This document shows, one piece after another, positions 16,448-23,541 of a stretch of DNA of 64,000 nt. The position numbers were made by a program, and so were the translations under genes. The notes under the pieces were generated by a model. That model saw only the letters and a program-made list of their open reading frames with translations. It made no database searches and was not told the origin of the DNA. How positions within the stretch are numbered: position 1 is the stretch's first letter; every line of letters begins with the position of its first letter. Source of the stretch: Planctomycetota bacterium (GTDB taxonomy: Bacteria > Planctomycetota > UBA1135 > UBA2386); NCBI GenBank assembly GCA_016713175.1, contig JADJPQ010000004.1, positions 248,001 to 312,000 of the forward strand, written 5' to 3'.

Positions 16448-19400
16448 ATCCGGAACGGTACGCCCGCGCGCGGGAGCTGTTCCTGCTCGCGTTGGAGACG
16501 CCGCCGGCGGACCTTGCGGCGGTGCTCGAGGCGCACGGCGGGGGCGATCCCGAACTGCGAGTCGAGGTCCTTGCACTGCTGGCCCAGCACCGTGCCGGAG
16601 CGTCGTTCCTGGAACGGCCGGCATCGAGCGCCCTGTCGGTGAGCCTGACGGCGCAGGTGCCCGGTTATCGGCTGCTCGACCTGATCGGCGAGGGCGGCAT
16701 GGGTGTGGTCTATCGGGCCGAACAGGAACACCCGCGGCGCATCGTGGCGCTCAAGCTGGTCCGGCCGGGTTTCGCGACGCCGCGGACGATGCGCCGCTTC
16801 GAGCACGAGGCCGAGGTGCTGGCGCGGCTGCAACATCCGGCGATCGCGCAGATCCATGCCGCGGGTCAGGCGGACGGCGGCGCCGGCCCGCAGCCGTTCT
16901 TCGCGATGGAGTACGTGGCCGGACAGCCGTTGACCACCTGGGCCGATCGCCGACGGCTCGAGGTGCGGGCGCGGGTCGAATTGCTGGCGCGGGTCTGCGA
17001 TGGCGTGCAACACGCTCACCAGAAAGGCGTCGTGCACTGCGACCTGAAGCCGGCGAACATCCTGGTCGACGAGGCCGGGCAGCCGCGCATCCTCGACTTC
17101 GGCATCGCCCGGCTGGTCGAAGAGAATCCGCTGGCGACCCAGCAGAGTGCGGCGCCGCAGATCCTCGGGACGCTGGCCTACATGAGTCCGGAGCAGGCGG
17201 CGGGCGATCGTCACGCCGTCGACACGCGCAGTGACGTGTGGGCCCTAGGCGTGATCGGCTACGAACTGCTGACGCATCGTCTGCCGGTCGACACCAGCGC
17301 CATGGACCTGCTGCCGGCACTGGCGGCGTTGCGGAGTCAGCTCCCTGTGCCGATGGATCGCCACGATCGGGCGTTGCGCGGCGATCTGACGACGATCGTG
17401 CACAAGGCGCTGCAGCACGATCGCGACCAGCGCTATGCGAGTGCCGCCGGTCTTGCCGGCGATCTGCGCCGGTGGCTCAGGCATGAACCGATCCTGGCCC
17501 GTCCCGCCAGTGCCTGGTACACGGCGCGAACGTTCGCGCGGCGGCATCGGTCGTTGGTGCTCGCGTCTGCCGTCGTCGCGGCGACGCTGCTGGTCGCCAT
17601 CGTCGGTACCGCGACCGGCATGCTGCAGGCGCAGGCTGCCGAACGGCGGGCCACCGTGCAGGGCGGGTTGGCCGAGCGGACCAGCGACTTCCTGGAGCGG
17701 ACGATCCTGACGCTGGATCCGGCGCACACCGGCAGCGAGGTGCGCATGGTCGATGTGCTGCGCGGTGCCGCCACGGCGGTGCCGGCGACGTTCGCCGATG
17801 CGCCGCTGGCCGCCGCGCGGGTCCGCACCACGCTGGGCCGGTCGTTCCTGGGCCTGTCGTGCTACGAGGATGCCGAGCGCGAACTGGCGGTTGCCTTCGA
17901 TCTGCGGCGCGCACATCTGGGCCCGGACGCGGACGATACCGTGGCCACGCGCACCTGGCTGGCGATGGCGTTGAAGGCGAGGGGGCAACCAGCCGCTGCG
18001 GCCGCCCACTTTCAGCAGGTGCTGGAACGGCATCGACGACTGCTCGGGGCCGACGATCCGGTGACGCTGAATGCGTTGCACAACCTGGCGGAGATCCTGG
18101 AGGACCAAGGGCAGCTCGAGGCGGCCCGCGCCGCCTATCTGGAGGTGCTGGAGCGTCGTACCCGCACCGTGGGTGCCGACGACCTGCTGACGTTGGCGAC
18201 CCGGAACAACCTGGCCGCCCTGGCGCAGCATGCCGGTGGTCTGGCCGACGCCGAGACGCAGCTGCGCGAGATCGTCGCGATCCGGACCCGAACGCAGGGC
18301 GCGGACCACCCCGAACTGCTGGTCGCCATCAACAACCTCGCCCAGGTGCTGACCGCGCGTGGGCAGCCGGCCGCGGCGGTGCCGCTGTTGCGCGAGGTGG
18401 TCGCGCGGCAGACCCGTGTGCTCGGTGCCGACCACGCCGACACGCTGGCAGCGCGCGACAATCTGGCGCGCGCGAATGAACTGGTCGGCGAAGTCGGCGA
18501 AGCGGAGGCCGAGTTGCGGGCCGTGCTGGCGGCGCGCGAACGGCTGTTCGGGGCGAATGCGGCGGCGGTGGTGGCGACCAGGATGGGACTCGCGACCATG
18601 CTGTTGCGCGTCGGTCGAGGACCGGCGGCTCGTGCCCTGTTGGAGTCGACCTGGGCAAGCTGGGACACCCTGTTGCGGGATGATGGCGAGCGCTGGCTCG
18701 CGGCGCAGCAGTACCTGGCGTGGGGTCTGCAGTCGATCGGGCAGGCCGCGGATGCCGAGGAACTGTGGGAGGATCTGCTGGTCCGGCTGAACCGCAATGG
18801 TCGGGTGCATGCGCACAGAGCGTTGACGGCGCGGCACAACCTCTCGGCGATCCGGTGGGGCAACGGCGATGCGGCGGGCGCCAAGGCGATCCTGGCCGAG
18901 GCCGTCCGCGTGGCGAGGGTCGAACTGTCGCCGGCCGATCCGGAACTGCACGAGTCGCTCTACGGGCTCGCGTTCATGCACTCCGTCGGCAACGAGCCGG
19001 CGCCGGCGATTCCGTTGCTGCGCGAGCTGCTGGGCGGTTACCTGGCCAGCATCGGTCCGCACGACCCCAAGGCGCTGGTGGCCCAGGCCACTTTGGCTCG
19101 CTGCCTGCAGCTGACCGACGATCCGGCGGCCGCAAGCGAGTTCACGGTGTTGGACGAGCGCATCGCCGCCGCTGGCTTGACGGCGGACCAGGGCACGATG
19201 ACGGCGTTGAATCGGATCGGCGTGATCCTCGGCCAGGCCGGGCGACATGCCGGAGCAGTCGCCGCGTTCGATCGGCTCGAGCTGCTGGCGAACGAGCGGC
19301 CGTCGGCTCTCGGTCCGCTGGCCGCGGCCTATCCGCGCAACCGCGCCGAGTCGTTGGTGCAAAACGGCCGGTTCGCCGAGGCAAAGGCGGTGTTCTTGCG

Positions 19401-19551
19401 GTTGTTGGCCGAAGCGGAACGCGGCGGCAGCGGGGCCGCCGCGGAGTTGCCGCGGCTGTGGCGAGGACTGGTGCAGGCGCACGAAGGCATGGGCGAGACC
19501 GAAGCCGCGGCGGCGATCCGTGCCCGACTGGAGTCGGTCGGCGGTCGGTGA
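16444..19551 (+). CDS. Ser/Thr protein kinase with transmembrane span and C-terminal TPR array
   Basis: 1035 residues from the GTG that overlaps the sigma stop. Residues 1-70 are a short helical leader. Kinase domain about 75-345: IGEGGMGVVYRAE, IVALKLVRPG, HCDLKPANIL, DFGIARL, GTLAYMSPEQ and DVWALGVIGYELLT. The usual HRD is HCD, so the Arg that normally contacts the activation loop is Cys; the catalytic Asp (D200) remains. One membrane span lies at about 371-391 (VLASAVVAATLLVAIVG). The remaining 640 residues are tetratricopeptide units of the NPHxxLAExL type (TLNALHNLAEILEDQGQLEA and similar), a protein-binding scaffold. Coupled translation with a TIGR02999 sigma factor implies joint signalling. 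The substrate is unknown. Confidence 0.93.
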   Translation: MNPERYARARELFLLALETPPADLAAVLEAHGGGDPELRVEVLALLAQHRAGASFLERPASSALSVSLTAQVPGYRLLDLIGEGGMGVVYRAEQEHPRRIVALKLVRPGFATPRTMRRFEHEAEVLARLQHPAIAQIHAAGQADGGAGPQPFFAMEYVAGQPLTTWADRRRLEVRARVELLARVCDGVQHAHQKGVVHCDLKPANILVDEAGQPRILDFGIARLVEENPLATQQSAAPQILGTLAYMSPEQAAGDRHAVDTRSDVWALGVIGYELLTHRLPVDTSAMDLLPALAALRSQLPVPMDRHDRALRGDLTTIVHKALQHDRDQRYASAAGLAGDLRRWLRHEPILARPASAWYTARTFARRHRSLVLASAVVAATLLVAIVGTATGMLQAQAAERRATVQGGLAERTSDFLERTILTLDPAHTGSEVRMVDVLRGAATAVPATFADAPLAAARVRTTLGRSFLGLSCYEDAERELAVAFDLRRAHLGPDADDTVATRTWLAMALKARGQPAAAAAHFQQVLERHRRLLGADDPVTLNALHNLAEILEDQGQLEAARAAYLEVLERRTRTVGADDLLTLATRNNLAALAQHAGGLADAETQLREIVAIRTRTQGADHPELLVAINNLAQVLTARGQPAAAVPLLREVVARQTRVLGADHADTLAARDNLARANELVGEVGEAEAELRAVLAARERLFGANAAAVVATRMGLATMLLRVGRGPAARALLESTWASWDTLLRDDGERWLAAQQYLAWGLQSIGQAADAEELWEDLLVRLNRNGRVHAHRALTARHNLSAIRWGNGDAAGAKAILAEAVRVARVELSPADPELHESLYGLAFMHSVGNEPAPAIPLLRELLGGYLASIGPHDPKALVAQATLARCLQLTDDPAAASEFTVLDERIAAAGLTADQGTMTALNRIGVILGQAGRHAGAVAAFDRLELLANERPSALGPLAAAYPRNRAESLVQNGRFAEAKAVFLRLLAEAERGGSGAAAELPRLWRGLVQAHEGMGETEAAAAIRARLESVGGR

Positions 19552-19623
19552 GTGCGGATGACGTCGTCTCTGCCAGCGGCGTCGGCGCGTACGTCCGGGG
19601 GGTGATCGAATGTCCGGTGAACG

Positions 19624-21135
19624 TCAACGGCGTGGCAAGATGTGCGACGCGAGCAGGCCGGCGACGAACGTCGTCGTGCTGCCGACCAGGCCGTACCACG
19701 GCCATGCGAGCGTCGACGGCGCGAGCCATCCGCCGACCCCGAACTTCAGGCCGAGGTCGACGCCAAGGCCCGCCGCCATGCCGATCAGCGCGGCGCCCTG
19801 TCCGACCGAGGTCGTCAGCGTGCCCAGGGCATAGACGCCGAGCAGGATGCCCGTCGTCAAGGACGCGATGCCGAGCACCTGGCTGACGACCGGCCCGCCG
19901 CCCAGGCCGGTGATGCCGACGACGATCTGCAGGGCACCGAACAACAATGTCGCCAGCCTGGCCAGCCGCAGGCCGCTCGGGTCGTCCATGCCGCAGCCGC
20001 GCAGCGGCTGCACGATGTCGTTGATGAGTGCCGACGCCGATGAGTTCAACGAACTGCTCAGTGTCGACATGGCCGCCGAGAACACGGCGCCGAGGACCAG
20101 CCCGAGCACCCCGGTCGGGGTATGGCGAACGATGAAATCGAGGAAGACCTGATCACTCTTGGTGAACGGCGCCGCCGGCGTGTGGTGCTGGTAGAACACC
20201 GCCAGCCCGAGCCCGAGCACCAGGAAGAATGCGAACTGGGCGAGCACGATGACGCCCGACAGCGACAGCGCGGCCGCGGCCTGGGCCTGGTTCCTGGCCG
20301 CCAGGTAGCGCTGCACGATCAGCTGGTCGACTCCGTGGCTGCCGATCGACAGCACGGCGCCGCCGAGCAGGCCGGCCCAGAACGTGTATTCGTTGTCGAG
20401 CGCGGTCGAGAAGTCGAACAGCCGAAGCCGCGATTCCTGTTCGGCCAGCGTCGCGATGTCGCCGGCGCCGCCGGGCAGCGCGGCCAGCAGCACGAAGAAC
20501 GCGACCACCGCGCCGGCCATGTAGACGGCGAATTGCAGGACGTCGGTCCACACCACGGCGCGCATGCCGCCGAAGTACGTGTAGATCAGCGTGAGGATGC
20601 CCATGCCGATCACGGCCCAGGGCAGATCGATCGGCAACAGGGCCTGCACGACGAGTGCGGTCAGATACAGCCGCAGGCCATCGGCGAGGGTCCGGGTCAC
20701 CAGGAAGATCCCGCTGGCGATCTTGCGGACGCCGCCGCCGAACCGTTCGGACAGCACCTGGTAGGCGGTGAACACCTCGCCGCGGAAGTACAGCGGCAGC
20801 AACCAGCGGACGACGACCAGACGACCGATCAGATAGCCGAGTGGCAACTGCAGGAAGCGCAGGTCGCCGGTGGTGCCGGCGAGGCCGCCGCCGAACGCGA
20901 TGCCGGGAGTCGACAGGAACGTCACCGTGCTGGTCTCGGTCGCGACGATCGACAACAGCAATGCCCACCACGGCAGGTCCCGCGCGCCCAGCAGGTAGTC
21001 CTTCGCCCCGGTCGTGCCCCGGCCGACGCGCACGCCGACCCAGACCATCACGGCCATGTAGAGCAGCAGGATCGCGAAATCGATGGCGCCGAGGTGCACG
21101 GGGAGAACCGGGCGCAGAGCTATACTGCGCCGCAT
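19624..21135 (-). CDS. SSS-family sodium/solute symporter
   Basis: 503 residues with about 13-14 membrane segments, starting DFAILLLYMAVMVWVGVRVG. The sodium:solute symporter (SSS) family signature is visible as TSTVTFLSTPGIAF, YTYFGGMRAVVWTDVLQF and GSHGVDQLIVQRYLAARN, followed by AMSTLSSSLNSSASALINDI. It imports a solute with Na+; the substrate cannot be read from sequence. It diverges from murQ, and family members beside murQ are often proposed to carry amino sugars, so MurNAc or a muropeptide sugar is a reasonable inference. The start is uncertain: the ATG at 21135 lies only 4 bases from the murQ ATG, and a GTG at 21099 would leave room for a promoter. Confidence 0.88.
   Translation of the reverse strand: MRRSIALRPVLPVHLGAIDFAILLLYMAVMVWVGVRVGRGTTGAKDYLLGARDLPWWALLLSIVATETSTVTFLSTPGIAFGGGLAGTTGDLRFLQLPLGYLIGRLVVVRWLLPLYFRGEVFTAYQVLSERFGGGVRKIASGIFLVTRTLADGLRLYLTALVVQALLPIDLPWAVIGMGILTLIYTYFGGMRAVVWTDVLQFAVYMAGAVVAFFVLLAALPGGAGDIATLAEQESRLRLFDFSTALDNEYTFWAGLLGGAVLSIGSHGVDQLIVQRYLAARNQAQAAAALSLSGVIVLAQFAFFLVLGLGLAVFYQHHTPAAPFTKSDQVFLDFIVRHTPTGVLGLVLGAVFSAAMSTLSSSLNSSASALINDIVQPLRGCGMDDPSGLRLARLATLLFGALQIVVGITGLGGGPVVSQVLGIASLTTGILLGVYALGTLTTSVGQGAALIGMAAGLGVDLGLKFGVGGWLAPSTLAWPWYGLVGSTTTFVAGLLASHILPRR
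21121..21126 (+). promoter_or_regulatory. Possible -10 box of murQ-nagX
   Basis: TATACT, 13 bases before the murQ ATG. It matches the consensus -10 at five of six positions in very GC-rich surroundings, but no -35 is visible at 16-18 bases. If used, the messenger would have a leader of only a few bases. Confidence 0.4.
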
Positions 21136-21139
21136 CCGC

Positions 21140-22045
21140 ATGGCCAAACCGGAACTCGACGGGCTGACGACCGAGGCCCAGAACCCGAAGTCGCTGGAAC
21201 TGGATCGGCTGCCGACGCTGCTGTTGCTGCAGCTGATGAACGACGAGGATCGCAAGGTTCCGGACGCGGTGGCGCGGGTGCTGCCGGCGATCGCGGTGGC
21301 GGTCGATGCGATCGCCGCGCGATTGCGCGCGGGCGGTCGCCTGCTCTACGTCGGCGCCGGCACGTCGGGCCGCCTGGGCGTGCTCGATGCGGCCGAGTGT
21401 CCGCCGACGTTCTCGACCGATCCGGCGCAGGTCGTCGGCATCATCGCCGGCGGACCGTCGGCGTTCCTGAAGGCGGTCGAGGGCGCCGAGGACAGCGCCG
21501 AACTGGGCGGTCGTGACTTGCAGGAGCGGCAGCTGACCGCACGCGATGCGGTCGTCGGCATCGCCGCCTCGGGCCGTACGCCCTACGTGATCGGCGCGCT
21601 CGACCACGCGCGGCAGGTCGGTGCGTTCACCGCTGCTGTGGTCTGCAATGCCGGCTCACCGGTCGCTGCGGCGGCCGAAGTGCCGATCGAGGTCGTCGTC
21701 GGTCCCGAAGTGCTGACCGGCAGCACGCGACTGAAGGCCGGCACCGCGCAGAAGCTGGTGTTGAACATGCTGACGACCGGCGCGTTCGTCCGGTTGCACA
21801 AGGTCTACGGCAATCTGATGGTCGATGTGCAGGCGACCAATGCCAAGCTGCAGGAACGGTCGGTGCGGATCGTCATGCAAGCCTCTGCCCGCGAACGGAC
21901 GGCGGCGGAGGCGGCGTTGCGCGAGTGCGGCGGCGAGGTCAAGACGGCGATCGTCGCGCTGCGGCGTTGCTGTCCGGCGCCGGCAGCGCGCGCACGGCTG
22001 CAGGCGCATGGCGGCAGTGTGCGGCTGGCACTGGAGTCGGCATGA
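21140..22045 (+). CDS. murQ: N-acetylmuramic acid 6-phosphate etherase
   Basis: 301 residues, the normal size for MurQ. It cleaves the lactyl ether of MurNAc-6-phosphate to GlcNAc-6-phosphate and D-lactate in the cytoplasm. Seen: TTEAQNPKSLELDRL at the N-terminus, the SIS-fold phosphosugar site GRLLYVGAGTSGRLGVLDAAE, CPPTFSTDPAQVVGIIAGG, VVGIAASGRTPYVIGAL, EVLTGSTRLKAGTAQKLVLN and VYGNLMVDVQATNAKL. The catalytic Glu and Ser positions in these blocks are intact. It overlaps nagX as ATGA. Together with the NamZ genes and the symporter it gives a MurNAc recycling route, although no MurNAc kinase (AnmK or MurK) is in the window. Confidence 0.97.
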   Translation: MAKPELDGLTTEAQNPKSLELDRLPTLLLLQLMNDEDRKVPDAVARVLPAIAVAVDAIAARLRAGGRLLYVGAGTSGRLGVLDAAECPPTFSTDPAQVVGIIAGGPSAFLKAVEGAEDSAELGGRDLQERQLTARDAVVGIAASGRTPYVIGALDHARQVGAFTAAVVCNAGSPVAAAAEVPIEVVVGPEVLTGSTRLKAGTAQKLVLNMLTTGAFVRLHKVYGNLMVDVQATNAKLQERSVRIVMQASARERTAAEAALRECGGEVKTAIVALRRCCPAPAARARLQAHGGSVRLALESA

Positions 22046-23202
22046 GCGCGGCGCCGGCGTCGCGCTGGCTCGGGCTCGACGCGCTGCGCGGGTTGACGAT
22101 CGCGGCGATGATCCTGGTCAACAATCCGGGCGATTGGGGGCACATCCATGCGCCGCTGAAGCATGCGGAGTGGCACGGCTGCACGCCGACGGATCTGATC
22201 TTCCCGACGTTCTTGTTCGTCGCCGGCGTCGCGATCGTGCCCGCGTTGCAGCGGGCGCGGGAACGGGGGATTGCCGATGCCGAACTGATCCCGCGGATCC
22301 TGAAGCGGATGCTGCTGCTGCTCGGGATCGGCATGTTCTTGTCGGCGTTTCCGCTGATCACCTTCGCGGCCGGCAAGGATCTGTTCGATCCACTGTGGAC
22401 GGTGCGGTTCCCTGGCGTGCTGCAGCGGATCGGCGTCTGCTATGCGATCGCCGCGATCCTGTTCCTGCGCACGACCGAACGGATGCAGCGGGCGGTGCTG
22501 GTCGGGTGCCTCGCCGTCTACTGGCCGTTGATCGAACTGATCCCGGTTCCGGGCCACGGCTTCCCGGACATCGGCGATCACCGGACGCACATGCACCTGC
22601 CCGGGTGGATGGATCGCCGGGTGTTCGGCAGTCATACGTGGGGCGGGCGGCCGTACGATCCCGAGGGTCTGCTGTCGACGATTCCGGCGGTCGCGACGGC
22701 GTTGCTCGGGGTGCAGGCGGGGCGGGTGCTGGCGCGTCCGTCGGCACTGGAGGGCAAGGTGCTCGAACTCCTGCTGCGCGGTGTGCTGCTGGCGACGGCG
22801 GGGGCGGTGTGGGGGTGGTTCTTCCCGATCAACAAGCCGCTGTGGACGTCGAGCTATGTGCTGTGGGCGGGCGGGTTGTCGACCGCGGCGTTGGGCGTGG
22901 CGGTCTGGGCGTTCGAGGTGAAGCCGTGGGCGCGGTGGGCGCGGCCGCTGCAGATCTATGGGGTCAATGCGCTGCTCGTGTTCGTCGGCAGTGCGCTGCT
23001 GGCGCGGGTGGTCGGGCGGCTGTGGACGGTGACCGGTGGCGATGGCAAGACCGTATCGGTGCAGAAGTGGCTCTACAGCGAACTGCTGGCCAGTTGGGCG
23101 GATCCGTATGTGGCGTCGCTGCTGTGGGCGGTGCTGTGGATCAGCGGCTGGTTCGTCGCGCTGGCGTGGTTGTGGCGGCGCGGCATCGTCTGGAAGGTTT
23201 GA
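22042..23202 (+). CDS. nagX: NagX / heparan-alpha-glucosaminide N-acetyltransferase-like membrane protein
   Basis: 386 residues with about ten membrane spans. The family signature is GLDALRGLTIAAMILVNNPG at the N-terminus, then HAEWHGCTPTDLIFPTFLFV, RFPGVLQRIGVCYAIAA and DPEGLLSTIPAVATALLGV. The family (DUF1624/DUF5009) includes human HGSNAT and bacterial NagX and is linked to amino-sugar acylation or uptake. The active-site His candidates lie in the HAEWHG loop. It overlaps murQ as ATGA, so a role in GlcNAc/MurNAc recycling is likely. The exact reaction of the bacterial members is not settled. Confidence 0.9.
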   Translation: MSAAPASRWLGLDALRGLTIAAMILVNNPGDWGHIHAPLKHAEWHGCTPTDLIFPTFLFVAGVAIVPALQRARERGIADAELIPRILKRMLLLLGIGMFLSAFPLITFAAGKDLFDPLWTVRFPGVLQRIGVCYAIAAILFLRTTERMQRAVLVGCLAVYWPLIELIPVPGHGFPDIGDHRTHMHLPGWMDRRVFGSHTWGGRPYDPEGLLSTIPAVATALLGVQAGRVLARPSALEGKVLELLLRGVLLATAGAVWGWFFPINKPLWTSSYVLWAGGLSTAALGVAVWAFEVKPWARWARPLQIYGVNALLVFVGSALLARVVGRLWTVTGGDGKTVSVQKWLYSELLASWADPYVASLLWAVLWISGWFVALAWLWRRGIVWKV

Positions 23203-23541
23203 CGACGGAGAGAGAGAGAGAGTACCGCGAGCAGATGGGTGCGCGCGTGCACGGCCGAGTGAGCGGGTCAGCGTTGCGGAGCCGGCGGCGTCGTGGTCGG
23301 AAGGATCAGTTGCCTTCGGACCGCTGACGGTGTCGGAACGCGTGTGATGCTATCAACGGGTCCGTTGGACGTCCGATGGTGTCGTATTATCCCCCGTCTT
23401 GCCCGTAGGAAGCGGAGTGATGCGGTGGGAACTGCGGCGAGGAGAGCTACCATTGGTTCTCGCGATGTCAGGACGCACTGGGCGTCGTGATCGCAAGCGC
23501 ACTGTTTCGTCCAACTCAATCGTTGGCGTGGAGAACGGAGA
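23203..23541. other. Structured intergenic region before the nitrilase-fold gene, 339 bases
   Basis: It holds a dinucleotide run (GA)7G at 23208-23222, five bases after the nagX stop. Nested inverted repeats follow: outer arms GTCAGCG (23267-23273) and CGCTGAC (23322-23328), enclosing GGTCGGAAGG (23295-23304) and CCTTCGGACC (23313-23322; one mismatch, shares one base with the outer arm). From about 23340 the DNA becomes visibly less GC-rich and contains TATTAT near 23388, a possible -10 for the next gene. No open frame here looks coding. Confidence 0.55.

Noticed and set aside
23208..23222. GA run as part of a CRISPR or satellite array
   Set aside because: Only seven dinucleotide units and no spacers.
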